A stretch of DNA of 64,000 nucleotides from Treponema sp. (GTDB lineage Bacteria; Spirochaetota; Spirochaetia; Treponematales; Treponemataceae): the NCBI GenBank assembly GCA_024402475.1, contig JAKSTQ010000004.1, positions 62,001 to 126,000 of the forward strand, read 5' to 3'. How positions within the stretch are numbered: the stretch's first letter is position 1; each line of letters starts with the position of its first letter. The notes beneath the pieces are model-generated. The model saw only the letters and a list, made by a program, of their open reading frames with translations, was not told the origin of the DNA and ran no database searches. Shown piece by piece: positions 34,466 to 44,000 of this stretch. The translations under genes and the position numbers were made by a program.

Positions 34466-35203
34466 GTGGATTTAGAACCCATACAAACTGGAGTGTTAGG
34501 TGTTAATACCTGGATTGTTCCTCTGTCAGGACCGGCTGTAATGATTGTCGATCCTGCAGCCTGCCAGGTAAGCGGTGATGAAAATGTAATCATTGATTAC
34601 CTCGAGGAAAACAAACTCACTCCGGTTGCAGTACTTTTAACTCACGGCCATTTTGATCATGTTCAGGGACTTCCTGTCCTTAAGAAAAAATGGCCGGACC
34701 TTTCTATCGTAATTCATAAGGATGACAGCCGTTGTATTGGAGCTGATAGTGCTGCAATGCAGGAACGTTTTTTACGGCCAATGGGCGCAGGCATGTATGC
34801 CCTTATCGGTTCAGTTTCAAATCTTCCGGAACCTGCCGCACTTCTTGAAGACGGCATCACTTTAGATAAAGTAATCGACTCAAAAATTTTAATTGATGAA
34901 ATCAGCGAAAACGATGCAGCTCCCGATGTAGAAGCAGTTGAACATGCTTTAAGTCAGTGGCAGGTAATTCATACGCCAGGACATACTCCAGGCTGTGTCT
35001 GTTTTTATAATGAATCAGAAAGCGTTTTAATCAGTGGTGATACAATGTTTGCCGGAAGTTACGGCCGTACTGATCTGTATGGTGGTGACGATGTTACAAT
35101 CAAGAAAAGCCTTTGTCGTCTTGTAGAAGAATTGCCAAGGGATACTCTGGTATATCCGGGGCATGGTGAATATGGTTTTTCACTCGGAGAAAATTATATC
35201 TAA
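34466..35203 (+). CDS. metallo-beta-lactamase-fold hydrolase (glyoxalase II-like)
   Basis: 245-residue cytosolic hydrolase with the metal motif LTHGHFDHVQG (His60, His62, Asp64, His65), a further His in HTPGHTPGC, the bridging Asp in ISGDTMF, and the final His in YPGHGE. This set is typical of GloB-like thioester hydrolases. An insertion between the metal motifs (residues 105-155) is somewhat longer than usual. The start is GTG at 34466 with GGAAG ahead of it. The next gene starts just after its stop. Confidence 0.82.
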   Translation: MDLEPIQTGVLGVNTWIVPLSGPAVMIVDPAACQVSGDENVIIDYLEENKLTPVAVLLTHGHFDHVQGLPVLKKKWPDLSIVIHKDDSRCIGADSAAMQERFLRPMGAGMYALIGSVSNLPEPAALLEDGITLDKVIDSKILIDEISENDAAPDVEAVEHALSQWQVIHTPGHTPGCVCFYNESESVLISGDTMFAGSYGRTDLYGGDDVTIKKSLCRLVEELPRDTLVYPGHGEYGFSLGENYI

Positions 35204-35207
35204 CAGT

Positions 35208-37505
35208 ATGAAGAAGAGTTTATTTTTTTTAATTTCAGCTTTATTTTCAGTATTTTCAGTTTTTGCACAGATTCAGCCGGGCGCCCGTGTTTTAGTTACA
35301 AACCCGGATATTGAAAATCTGTCTTCAGGTGAATCAGGCTGGCTTGTGGGAACAGTCAGGGACAGACTTGAATCAAATCTTGAAACATACATGGGTGTTA
35401 GACTCGTAGACAAGCAGAATGAAAAAATTATCAAACATCTTCAGAAACAGTCAGAAACTTCATATTTCAGCAGGGAAACTGCAATTGAAATCGGTAAGAT
35501 GACATCTGCCCAGTACGGTGTTTTTTCTACAATCCGTAAGACAGGTTCAACTTATTCGCTGACTGTATATTTAACAAACCTTACTACAGGTGAAAAATTC
35601 ACTGCACATATTCCTGATAAAAAGAAAAAAGAAGATCTTTGTATTAATGACGGATGTGCCGTTGACGAAGCCGTTATTGAACTGTGCGATAAAGCAGGAA
35701 TCATTCTTTCTTCTTCACAGAAATATGTCCTGAGACACGGCGATAAAAATATTTCTTACGAAGACAGATTAAAACAGGCGCAGGAAGAAGAAAAAGTCTA
35801 TCAGGACATGATGGCAGAGTATGATGCCCAGATCAGAAAACTTCAGACTTCAACACAATATAATGCTCAGGCAAATGCCGTAAAACTTGAAGCAGAAAGA
35901 GCAAGAGCAGAACAGGTTTTAAAATCAGCCCGCCAGCGAAAAGAAAAACTTATTGAAGAAGCAGCCAAAAAAGATGAAGACGCAAAAAGAGATGCTGAAC
36001 GTGATGAAGAACTTGTTGCAAGAAGAAACCGTCGTGCACAGCAGGTTGCAGAAAAAGTTGCAGAAGTAAGGCGTTCAGGTTTTGAAAGTTCTTCAATTCT
36101 GTCTCAGATCGAAATGATCGAATCAAAGAAAAAGGCTCTTATCGAAATCCGTGAGGGCGTCGAAAATGACATTCGGGAAATTCAGTCTGCCAATGAATAT
36201 GAACTTAAAACAAAAATTCAGGAAATCAACAATCAGCCTTATAAGGCTGCAGAACTTGAAGACGGTGAGCCTACTTATTATGCCCGCTTAAAAAGAGAAT
36301 CCAAAATTGCCGGTTTGACAAAAGACTATAACAGCCGTCTTGAACAGGATGTTAAGAACCTGCGTTCTTCTGTTATAAAACAGGAAGAAGCTCTCCTGGC
36401 AGAAATCAATTCAGATTATAAACTGCTTGAAAAACCAAGAAGAATCAGTTCTATTACAGATGATATGTCATATACAGTGGGGGCTTACAGAGGTAAATCT
36501 TTTTTGTGGCCTGTAACGGTTTATCTGTATTCCAATAAAGTTTTAATTAAACAGGAAACATTTAATCTTTATCTTTCAGATATAACAAAGTTTACAAAAA
36601 TTCCATCTGACGACAGAGGTTATGACGAATATATCAATACCATAGATATGTGGGAAAGTTTATTTGGCCGCGGAGACCAGGTTCTTACAATAGAAATGGA
36701 TCTCAGTATAAAACCAAAATCTGAAGAATATCCGTCACAATATGTTTTCACAATTTCCCGATTTATCGTAAAAGATACAGTCACAGGAAAACTTTATAAA
36801 ACTGTTAATCTGGATAATGTTACTTTTGAACGCTCGTTCTCGCCTGCATATGATATCCGTTCAAAAGAAGCAAAGGATAGGGCTGCACAGAAAATTGTTT
36901 ATGAGCAGCAGAGAGAAGAAAAGATTGAACAGTCACGTATAGAAAAACAGCGCCAGAGAATTACAAAAAATACTAAATACAAAGGCTTTAATCAGAAAGC
37001 CGGAACCGGCGGTATGACAGGCCTGAAATTTGCAGTTGACCTTAAAGACGGTTTTAATGGGATTGATTTCCAGATGAACGCAGCTGTATCGCCATATGTC
37101 TTTACTGGTTTTTCAGTCGGTTCCATGCAGATTGATCCGGAATTTAAGTACCGCGCAAAAGATGATTATACGATTGATGTATTTTATAACATTGGCTTTA
37201 ACTGGCGTCCGCAGATTCTTATCTATCCTCCAAGTTTTTACTTTATGCTTGGAGCGGGTATTACAGGTTATGAAAAGAAATCTTATTATTCTTCATACAG
37301 CAGCAGTTCCAATAAGGACTTTGAAACTTCTTTTGCATTCAGACCGTCTGCAGGTTTTGAACTTCCGATATTCGGTTACTGGGGTGTGTATGTTCAGGGT
37401 AATATGAATATGATATTTTATCCAAGTGATTTCAAAGTCAATTGGGATATTGCAGTTGGTGTGTCATTTACATTGCCGGAACTGGTATTCATAAAATCAA
37501 GGTAA
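35208..37505 (+). CDS. secreted protein with CsgG/LpoB-like N-terminus, coiled coil and beta-barrel-like C-terminus
   Basis: 765 residues, unknown function, exported. The signal peptide ends at FSVFAQ. Residues 20-160 resemble the periplasmic CsgG/LpoB-type alpha/beta domain (VRDRLESNLETYMGVRLVDKQN). Residues 190-330 are a long charged coiled coil (KQAQEEEKVYQDMMAEYDAQIRK and following). The C-terminal ~150 residues are aromatic strands ending VGVSFTLPEL, like an outer-membrane barrel or lipocalin. The start at 35208 replaces one 15 codons upstream because the signal peptide begins there. This could be a cell-envelope stress or lipoprotein partner; I recognise no exact family. Confidence 0.6.
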   Translation: MKKSLFFLISALFSVFSVFAQIQPGARVLVTNPDIENLSSGESGWLVGTVRDRLESNLETYMGVRLVDKQNEKIIKHLQKQSETSYFSRETAIEIGKMTSAQYGVFSTIRKTGSTYSLTVYLTNLTTGEKFTAHIPDKKKKEDLCINDGCAVDEAVIELCDKAGIILSSSQKYVLRHGDKNISYEDRLKQAQEEEKVYQDMMAEYDAQIRKLQTSTQYNAQANAVKLEAERARAEQVLKSARQRKEKLIEEAAKKDEDAKRDAERDEELVARRNRRAQQVAEKVAEVRRSGFESSSILSQIEMIESKKKALIEIREGVENDIREIQSANEYELKTKIQEINNQPYKAAELEDGEPTYYARLKRESKIAGLTKDYNSRLEQDVKNLRSSVIKQEEALLAEINSDYKLLEKPRRISSITDDMSYTVGAYRGKSFLWPVTVYLYSNKVLIKQETFNLYLSDITKFTKIPSDDRGYDEYINTIDMWESLFGRGDQVLTIEMDLSIKPKSEEYPSQYVFTISRFIVKDTVTGKLYKTVNLDNVTFERSFSPAYDIRSKEAKDRAAQKIVYEQQREEKIEQSRIEKQRQRITKNTKYKGFNQKAGTGGMTGLKFAVDLKDGFNGIDFQMNAAVSPYVFTGFSVGSMQIDPEFKYRAKDDYTIDVFYNIGFNWRPQILIYPPSFYFMLGAGITGYEKKSYYSSYSSSSNKDFETSFAFRPSAGFELPIFGYWGVYVQGNMNMIFYPSDFKVNWDIAVGVSFTLPELVFIKSR

Positions 37506-37525
37506 ATAAACAGCTTAGAATTTAT

Positions 37526-37556
37526 AAAGCCTGCAATTTTTGTTGCAGGCTTTTTT
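37526..37556. terminator. bidirectional terminator
   Basis: AAAGCCTGCAA (37526-37536) pairs with TTGCAGGCTTT (37543-37553), followed by a T-run. It serves the secreted coiled-coil gene and the convergent phosphodiesterase gene, whose stop is only bases away. Confidence 0.85.
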
Positions 37557-37557
37557 G

Positions 37558-38274
37558 TTAATAATGATTTCTTGATGTAGGATCAAAGGGAACAAAGAAT
37601 ACGCCTTCTGTTAAGGTGACTTTCATTTCGTAGAAAGTACATGTAATCCGTTCCTGATCACCAGGAATTTTAATTATTGCACAGCTTGGTGGAAGTCCGC
37701 GTCTTGGCAGTGCACAGCTTCCGGGATTTATAAAACTTGTTGCAATTTTATCTTTTCTGTCTGCAACATGAGTGTGGCCGTATAAAACAAGATCGGGCTG
37801 AAAGACTTCTGTTTCCCGCTCAAGTTCATCAACTCCATAGTAAACGCCGTACTGATGTCCGTGTGTAAGGATGATGTTCATTCCGGCAGCTTTTACTTTG
37901 CACAGATGCGGAATTTTTATTTCATAATAACCGTTAGGGTCTTCCTTTCTGTCAGGACGCGGATTAAAATCGACATTGTATTCGCTGTCATCTCCGTTAC
38001 CGCTGACCATGGCACATACTGCAGGAATTTTATCTGAAAGCTTTCTGTTCTTTAGTGTGTTTTCAAGAATGGTAACAATGTCGCCGATTCCATCTCCGCT
38101 GAATGTGATAAGATCTGCATCGCTTCCAAAATAATCAATGATATATTTGATTGCGTCTGTGCGGCCATGTGAATCTGAGATTGCGATTATTGTTGCCTGC
38201 TTTTTATTTGCAAGCTCTTCAATATCCTGCTGAGAACCTATGATGTGGGATTGCTGCTGAATCAGTTCTATCAA
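37558..38274 (-). CDS. YfcE-type metallophosphodiesterase
   Basis: 238-residue phosphoesterase of the YfcE/MJ0936 class. Metal-site motifs are AISDSHGRTD, FSGDGIGDI (replacing GDxxD), GNGDD, LTHGHQYGV and YGHTHVADR, ending with the INPGSCALPR signature of this group. The substrate is unknown. The start is a TTG at 38274 because no in-frame ATG lies before the first metal motif; AAAGGA sits about 12 nt upstream. It follows a lipoprotein gene by 19 nt in the same direction and shares a terminator with the convergent gene. Confidence 0.82.
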   Translation of the reverse strand: MIELIQQQSHIIGSQQDIEELANKKQATIIAISDSHGRTDAIKYIIDYFGSDADLITFSGDGIGDIVTILENTLKNRKLSDKIPAVCAMVSGNGDDSEYNVDFNPRPDRKEDPNGYYEIKIPHLCKVKAAGMNIILTHGHQYGVYYGVDELERETEVFQPDLVLYGHTHVADRKDKIATSFINPGSCALPRRGLPPSCAIIKIPGDQERITCTFYEMKVTLTEGVFFVPFDPTSRNHY

Positions 38275-38293
38275 TGCGCTAAAAATCCTTTAA

Positions 38294-39091
38294 TCAGTCA
38301 ATGATGAAGTGATTTACAGACTGGAGGCCTGTTTCTGCATCAATGTAACGCTTGAGTTTGTAGTGTTCACCTACAATTTTTTTAACATGATATTCAAGGT
38401 CTTTGTCACTTGGAAGAGGACTGTCTGTTAAAAGCATGTATTCAATGGAACGGTCAATCATCTGATCGATTCCTTCGACCATTGTCTGTTCATATTCTTC
38501 TTCGAGTTTGTCTTCTTCAAGCTTATCAGCAGAAGTTGATTTGTCTACGATAAAGTCGCTTGTCGCCTGGATTCCTACAATGTCATCATCCTGAGGAAAG
38601 AATGTGTAAACCGGATAAGGCATGTTGTTGCTGTAATCTTCCTGAAGGGCGCCGATTGCTTTGTTTGTATTTTCTGGGGCGCCAAGAGTGATAAGACCGC
38701 AAAGTTCAATTCCGTCAATTTTAGAATTCAGGCGCGAAATACGGGTTGTACCGCCTACTTTAAAATCATCCGGGAAAATAAGCGGAAGAATGAGTCCTGA
38801 TTCTGCAGTTTCATCTGCAATACCGTATTTTTTTTCAAGGCGGCTCATAGTTCCCTTTACGAATTCTTCTGTATTATAACCATAACCAAAAACGATGGCG
38901 ATTTTTTTATTTGTTGAATGCCAGCTTTCTTTGCGTTCAATTGGTGTCTGTGAATTATCTGTAACTGTAAGTCTGTCAGCTGCTGTTCTGTCTGTGTTTG
39001 GTTTTTTAGAACAGCCTGTAAAAATTCCTGCCGCTGCAATAATAGTTCCTGCAGTAATAAATGTAAAAAGTTGTGTTCTGATATTTTTCAT
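38294..39091 (-). CDS. lipoprotein resembling a periplasmic-binding domain
   Basis: 265 residues with a lipoprotein signal peptide (IFTGC, Cys27). The mature part (KIAIVFGYGYNTEEFVKGTMSRLEKKYG, later GIELCGLITLGAPENTNKAIG and FFPQDDDIVGIQATSDFIVDK) has the alternating strand/helix pattern of a LacI/BMP-type periplasmic ligand-binding fold; the resemblance to DUF3798-type proteins is from memory. No transporter genes adjoin it, so a transport role is not supported by context. It lies just ahead of the phosphodiesterase gene on the minus strand. Confidence 0.55.
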   Translation of the reverse strand: MKNIRTQLFTFITAGTIIAAAGIFTGCSKKPNTDRTAADRLTVTDNSQTPIERKESWHSTNKKIAIVFGYGYNTEEFVKGTMSRLEKKYGIADETAESGLILPLIFPDDFKVGGTTRISRLNSKIDGIELCGLITLGAPENTNKAIGALQEDYSNNMPYPVYTFFPQDDDIVGIQATSDFIVDKSTSADKLEEDKLEEEYEQTMVEGIDQMIDRSIEYMLLTDSPLPSDKDLEYHVKKIVGEHYKLKRYIDAETGLQSVNHFIID

Positions 39092-39136
39092 ATTATAGAA
39101 TAATACCCTTAAATTTTATGTGTTGCAATACAAAGA

Positions 39137-39168
39137 AAAATCCCTGCAAATTACTTTGCAGGGATTTT
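39137..39168 (-). terminator. rho-independent terminator of the cellobiose phosphorylase gene
   Basis: AAAATCCCTGCAAA (39137-39150) pairs perfectly with TTTGCAGGGATTTT (39155-39168) around a four-base loop, flanked by an A-run that becomes a T-run on the minus strand. Confidence 0.85.
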
Positions 39169-39186
39169 AAGGTTTGACCTTATTTA

Positions 39187-41658
39187 TTAGCCAACAATAG
39201 CATTGATGTAAACGTCTTTAACGTCTTTCTTTGCTTTAACTGTTGTACCGTTGATTGTAGCTGTATCACCCTTAACAGAAAGAGCAACTGCACCGTCATT
39301 CTTTTTGTTTGTAACGTTGATGTGATATGTTACGCCACGGAACTTACGTGTCATTGTAGCCTTCTTTACATGTTCAGGAAGACGTGGTTCAACAACGAGA
39401 CCTTCGTAGCTTGGGCGAAGACCACAGATGTGCTGTGAAAGTGCTACAAAGTTCCATGCAGCAGTACCTGTAAGCCAAGAGTTCTTAGCTTCACCGTGAC
39501 GGCGAGCTTCTTTACCTGCAACCATCTGGCTGTATACATAAGGTTCTGTGCGGTGGATTTCTGATTTGTCTTCGATGTAAGCAGGAGCAATCTTGATGTA
39601 GTGTTCCCATGCATCCTGTGGACGACCGTTTACAACTTCACCAATGATTACCCATGGGTTGTTGTGACAGAAGATACCGCCGTTTTCTTTGTATCCTGGT
39701 GGGTATGAACCAACTTCACCAAGTTCAACATGGTAGTCCTGGTATGCAGGCCAGTTGATACAGATACCGAAGTCTGAATCCAGGTATTTCTTTACGCTGT
39801 CCAAAGCTTTTTCAGGGTAGCCTTTGTCTTTTCCGACCATAGCCATTGTACCAAAGCCCTGTGATTCGATAAAGATTTTACCGTCTTTACATTCTTTTGA
39901 ACCGATCTTCTTACCAAAGTGGTCATAAGCACGAACGTACCATTCTCCGTCCCAACCTGCCTTACAGATTGCTTCTTCCATTTTTTTGCAGGCTTTGAGG
40001 GCTTTTTCTGCTTCTGCTTTGTCGCCCATAAGGTTACACATTGCAACGTAGTCAGGTGTAACGTAAACGAACATTTCAGCGATCATTACTGATTCTGCAT
40101 TCTTACCGTTCTGGTGGCTTGTTGTCTGGAATGATTCGTTAGGGTCTGTAGAGAAACCGTTAAGGTTAAGACAGTCGTTCCAGTCTGCCTGTCCGATAAG
40201 TGGAAGTCCGTGTGGACCCATGTGTTTTACAGTAAAGTTATATGATCTCTTGATGTGTTCAAAGAGAGTAGCTTTGTTTGTAGCAGAATTGTCAAAAGGA
40301 ACCATTTCCTTAAGGAATGAAGCATCACCTGTTTCGCAGATGTAGCGGCCTACACCAAGAACGAGCCAGAGTGGGTCATCATTGAATCCGCCACCGATAT
40401 CAGCATTACCTTTTTTAGTAAGTGGCTGGAACTGGTGGTAACAAGATCCGTCTTCGAACTGTGTAGAAGCAACGTCAAAGAGGCGTTCGCGGATGCGTGA
40501 AGAAGGAAGCTGGTGAGCAGCACCAAGCATATCCTGAGATGTATCACGGAATCCAAGACCACGACCGATTCCTGATTCAAAGTAAGAAGCAGAACGAGCG
40601 AAGTTGTATGTAACAACACACTGGTACTGGTTCCAGATTGCCATGCGGTCGAGTTTTTCATCACCAGTTTTGATTGTGAAGTGAGAAAGTGTTTCATCCC
40701 AGAATTTCTTCAATTCGTTGTAAGCTTTTTCTACCTTAGCTTTTGTAGCGAATTTTTTCTGGATTGCAACTGCTTTTTCTTTATTGATTACGCCAGAAGC
40801 TGTGTTTGTGCGGATAAGTGTTTTTGGACATTTAGCTGCCCATTTTTTGTCCTGGTCATTTTCTACATAACCGAGAACGAAAATCAAAGTCTTTTCTTCA
40901 CCAGCTTTGAGTGTTACGTTTACGCGGTGAGAAGCAATTGGAGACCATCCGTCTGCAACTGAGTTAGCAGATTTTCCGTCAACAACTGTCTGTGGGTTAG
41001 CAAGTGAGTTGTAGAGTCCCATCCATGTTTCGCGGTCTGTATCAAAGCCGTCGATTTTTTCGTTACATGAATAGAATGCAAAGTGGTTGCGGCGTTCACG
41101 GTATTCAGATTTGTGGTAGATTGCGCTTCCGTCAATTTCAACTTCACCGATAGAGAAGTTTCTCTGGAAGTTTTCACAGTCTGTTGAACCGTTGTAGAAA
41201 CACCATTCAACAAATGAAACAAGTGAAAGTTCTTTTGTTGCTTTACCAAGGTTTTTGAGTGTGATCATTTCAACTTCACAGTTTTCACCGTTTGGTACCA
41301 TGTAAAGAACATCAGCCTGAACATCATTTTTCTTAGAACTGATTTTAGAGTAACCAAAACCGTGGCGGCATTCATAAGAATCAAGCTTTGTTTTGCAAGG
41401 CTGCCATCCAGGATTCCAGATTGTTTTACCATCTTTGATATAGAAGTAACGTCCGTTTGTATCAAGTGGAACGTCATTGTAGCGGTAACGAGTAAGACGG
41501 CGAAGACGTGCATCAGTATAGAATGCATATCCACCGGCTGTGTTTGAAATAAGTGAGAAGAACTTTTCGTTTCCGAGATAGTTGATCCATGGATAAGGTG
41601 TCTTAGGAGTAGTGATTACATACTCACGAGCCTTGTCGTCAAAAAAACCAAATTTCAT
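39187..41658 (-). CDS. cellobiose phosphorylase, GH94
   Basis: Cytosolic inverting phosphorylase: cellobiose plus phosphate gives glucose-1-phosphate and glucose, saving ATP. The 823-residue protein has no signal peptide, starts MKFGFFDDKAREYVITTP, and shows GLGFRDTSQDMLG, the general acid Asp in GQADWNDCLNL, and the C-terminal WLTGTAAWNFVALSQHI stretch, all conserved in GH94. The N-terminus closely recalls the clostridial cellobiose phosphorylase from memory, so this substrate is likelier for it than for the second GH94 gene at 52677. It stands alone with its own promoter, operator-like palindrome and terminator. Confidence 0.88.
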   Translation of the reverse strand: MKFGFFDDKAREYVITTPKTPYPWINYLGNEKFFSLISNTAGGYAFYTDARLRRLTRYRYNDVPLDTNGRYFYIKDGKTIWNPGWQPCKTKLDSYECRHGFGYSKISSKKNDVQADVLYMVPNGENCEVEMITLKNLGKATKELSLVSFVEWCFYNGSTDCENFQRNFSIGEVEIDGSAIYHKSEYRERRNHFAFYSCNEKIDGFDTDRETWMGLYNSLANPQTVVDGKSANSVADGWSPIASHRVNVTLKAGEEKTLIFVLGYVENDQDKKWAAKCPKTLIRTNTASGVINKEKAVAIQKKFATKAKVEKAYNELKKFWDETLSHFTIKTGDEKLDRMAIWNQYQCVVTYNFARSASYFESGIGRGLGFRDTSQDMLGAAHQLPSSRIRERLFDVASTQFEDGSCYHQFQPLTKKGNADIGGGFNDDPLWLVLGVGRYICETGDASFLKEMVPFDNSATNKATLFEHIKRSYNFTVKHMGPHGLPLIGQADWNDCLNLNGFSTDPNESFQTTSHQNGKNAESVMIAEMFVYVTPDYVAMCNLMGDKAEAEKALKACKKMEEAICKAGWDGEWYVRAYDHFGKKIGSKECKDGKIFIESQGFGTMAMVGKDKGYPEKALDSVKKYLDSDFGICINWPAYQDYHVELGEVGSYPPGYKENGGIFCHNNPWVIIGEVVNGRPQDAWEHYIKIAPAYIEDKSEIHRTEPYVYSQMVAGKEARRHGEAKNSWLTGTAAWNFVALSQHICGLRPSYEGLVVEPRLPEHVKKATMTRKFRGVTYHINVTNKKNDGAVALSVKGDTATINGTTVKAKKDVKDVYINAIVG

Positions 41659-41724
41659 TTATAAACCCCTTATAAAGAGAAGAAATAATTTTAAGCCAGA
41701 TGTTATGCCAGCCTTGTTTTTTCT

Positions 41725-41747
41725 GTTAGTTGAATTAACCAACTAAC
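41725..41747. promoter_or_regulatory. operator-like palindrome at the cellobiose phosphorylase start site
   Basis: GTTAGTTG (41725-41732) and CAACTAAC (41740-41747) are perfect inverted arms around 7 nt. The predicted transcription start (near 41744) lies inside it, the usual position for a repressor that blocks initiation. The regulator is not in the window. Confidence 0.6.
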
Positions 41748-41750
41748 ATC

Positions 41751-41779
41751 AGATTACCACGAGACTAATTGTTTGTCAA
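41751..41779 (-). promoter_or_regulatory. cellobiose phosphorylase promoter
   Basis: On the minus strand TTGACA (41779-41774) and TAATCT (41756-41751) are exactly 17 nt apart. The leader to the ATG is about 85 nt and carries an AAGGGG ribosome binding site. Confidence 0.75.
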
Positions 41780-41865
41780 AGGTAATTATTATAATTTTAC
41801 ATCATTTATAGTAAAAAACAATGAATTTATGGACAATTTAGGCAAAAAATTTTATTATTTGTAAA

Positions 41866-41930
41866 GTGTTCACCGTCTGCAAAAGAATCTTTATCTGACT
41901 GAGAAAAATCGTTTTTTTATGCGGTGACAC
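41866..41930 (+). other. inverted repeat covering the mnmG ribosome binding site
   Basis: GTGTTCACCG (41866-41875) can pair with CGGTGACAC (41922-41930) with one bulged base. The right arm contains the GGTGA ribosome binding site and ends right before the ATG at 41931, so folding could hide the site. Whether it matters in vivo is unknown. Confidence 0.4.
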
Positions 41931-43991
41931 ATGGATTGGATTATGCCTGGATTTTATGATAGTTATGATGTTGCTGTAGTTGGTGCAGGACATGCCGGTG
42001 TTGAAGCATGTCTTGCCTGTGCCAGAATGGGTCTTAAGACTCTTGTTATTACTCAGAGTATAGATGCAATAGGAAGAATGTCCTGCAATCCTTCTATCGG
42101 AGGAATTGCAAAAGGAAACATTGTATGCGAAATTGATGCACTTGGCGGTCAGATGGGAAAACTCATTGACCATTCAATGATTCAGTTCAGGCTTTTAAAT
42201 GCCAGCCGCGGACCTGCTGTTCAGGCGCCTCGCAGTCAGGCAGATAAAATTACTTATTCAATGCTTGCACGCAGAACTCTTGAGTCAACTCCAAATCTTT
42301 CAACATTGATGGATACAGTAGTTGATATCCTTACTACAGATTCACAGACAGATCTTCCGCCGGATTCAGACAGTTCTGCAGAAAAGGGAACCATCCCCGG
42401 AGAATTCCGTTCTACAGAAAAAGTATCGGGCAAAAGACAGAAAGTAACTGCAGTTGTTACAGAGCGTGGAAGAATCATTCCAGTGCGTGCAGTTGTTCTT
42501 ACAACAGGAACTTTTCTTGGCGGCAGAATCTTTATCGGCGAATACGATGCTCCCTGCGGCCGTCTTGGTGAAGCAGCAGCATTTGGTCTTACTCAGAGCC
42601 TTCAGAGGCTTGGCTTTACAACCGGCCGCTTAAAGACAGGAACTCCTCCACGAATCTTAAAGGAATCGGTTAACTTTGATGTACTTGAAAAACAGTACGG
42701 GGACGAAAATGTAATTCCATTCTCCTTTGAAACAGAAAAAGTTGAACGCCCTATGGTTCCATGCCATCTTGTATACACAAATCCTCAGACACATGAAATC
42801 ATCCGCAATAATATCGGACGGTCGCCATTGTATTCAGGAAAGATTTCTGGAATCGGCCCGCGCTATTGTCCGAGTATCGAAGATAAAGTCATGCGTTTTG
42901 CAGACCGTGAACGTCATCAGATTTTTGTTGAACCGGAAGGTCTTGAAACAAGCGAAATCTATCTTAACGGTTTTTCAAGTTCATTACCGGAAAGCGTTCA
43001 GGATGCGTTCCTGCGAACAATGAACGGTTTTGAAAACGCAGTAGTCAGCCGTCCCGGTTACGCAGTTGAATATGATTATGTAGAGCCGACACAGCTTTAT
43101 CCTTCTCTTGAAACAAAGCGTGTTGCAGGCCTTTTTAATGCAGGTCAGATAAACGGAACTTCAGGATACGAAGAAGCTGCCGGTCAGGGAATTGTTGCAG
43201 GAATCAATGCGGGGCTTTATGCAAGAGCTCATAAAGAACTTTGCGGACCTTTAAGTCCTTCAAATGATTCAATTGAAATCAGACCTGCTTCAATGGAAGA
43301 AGGCGCATTCAATCCAAAGCCTGCATATACAAAAGAAGAACTTCAGCAAAACTATGACTGGTCCAGAAAAACTGCAAAGGCTGTAAACCAGCTTCTGGAT
43401 GAATCCCAGAAGGCACAGGGATATTCAAACTTTACAAAGATTCCTGAATTTAAACCAATGATAATTGGCCGTGACGAAGCATACATCGGCGTACTTATTG
43501 ATGACCTTGTAACTCTGGGAACTAAAGAACCGTACCGCATGTTTACAGCCCGGGCTGAATACCGGTTGAAACTCCGCTACGATACAGCCGACCGCCGCCT
43601 CACACCAAAAGCAGTAGAAGTCGGACTTAAAACTCAGTCACAGCTTTTAGCCGTTGAAAACAAGTATGCAAAAATTGATGAGGCGGCTTTGTTCATCGAA
43701 AAGAAACCTCATGCACCAAACCCGGGCTATGAAGACGCAATCTGGACACAGGCCCAGATTGAATACAAATACAAATATTACATCGAAAAACAGGACCGCC
43801 GCGTTGAAAAACTTCACCGCATGGAAGACAAAAAAATTCCTGCAGATTTTGATTACGGGGCACTTCCTTCGTTGAGTGCAGAATCCCGTCTCAAACTGGA
43901 AAAGGTTCGCCCGCTGACACTTGGGCAGGCAAGCCGAATAAGCGGTATCCGCAATAGCGATATCATGTTACTTATGGTATACTTACATTAA
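41931..43991 (+). CDS. mnmG: tRNA uridine-5-carboxymethylaminomethyl modification enzyme MnmG
   Basis: FAD-dependent partner of MnmE that modifies U34 of several tRNAs. The 686 residues include the dinucleotide-binding GAGHAGVE (18-25), SCNPSIGGIAKGNIVCEIDALGG, TGTFLGGRI, the GRLKTGTPPRI region and the C-terminal GIRNSDIMLLMVYL. Oddly, residues about 136-168 form an acidic, serine-rich insertion (TDSQTDLPPDSDSSAEKGT...) within the FAD domain that E. coli MnmG lacks. The ATG at 41931 has GGTGA at 4-nt spacing; a second in-frame ATG is four codons later. An UAP1-like gene follows after 9 nt. Confidence 0.95.
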   Translation: MDWIMPGFYDSYDVAVVGAGHAGVEACLACARMGLKTLVITQSIDAIGRMSCNPSIGGIAKGNIVCEIDALGGQMGKLIDHSMIQFRLLNASRGPAVQAPRSQADKITYSMLARRTLESTPNLSTLMDTVVDILTTDSQTDLPPDSDSSAEKGTIPGEFRSTEKVSGKRQKVTAVVTERGRIIPVRAVVLTTGTFLGGRIFIGEYDAPCGRLGEAAAFGLTQSLQRLGFTTGRLKTGTPPRILKESVNFDVLEKQYGDENVIPFSFETEKVERPMVPCHLVYTNPQTHEIIRNNIGRSPLYSGKISGIGPRYCPSIEDKVMRFADRERHQIFVEPEGLETSEIYLNGFSSSLPESVQDAFLRTMNGFENAVVSRPGYAVEYDYVEPTQLYPSLETKRVAGLFNAGQINGTSGYEEAAGQGIVAGINAGLYARAHKELCGPLSPSNDSIEIRPASMEEGAFNPKPAYTKEELQQNYDWSRKTAKAVNQLLDESQKAQGYSNFTKIPEFKPMIIGRDEAYIGVLIDDLVTLGTKEPYRMFTARAEYRLKLRYDTADRRLTPKAVEVGLKTQSQLLAVENKYAKIDEAALFIEKKPHAPNPGYEDAIWTQAQIEYKYKYYIEKQDRRVEKLHRMEDKKIPADFDYGALPSLSAESRLKLEKVRPLTLGQASRISGIRNSDIMLLMVYLH

Positions 43992-44000
43992 GGAGATATT

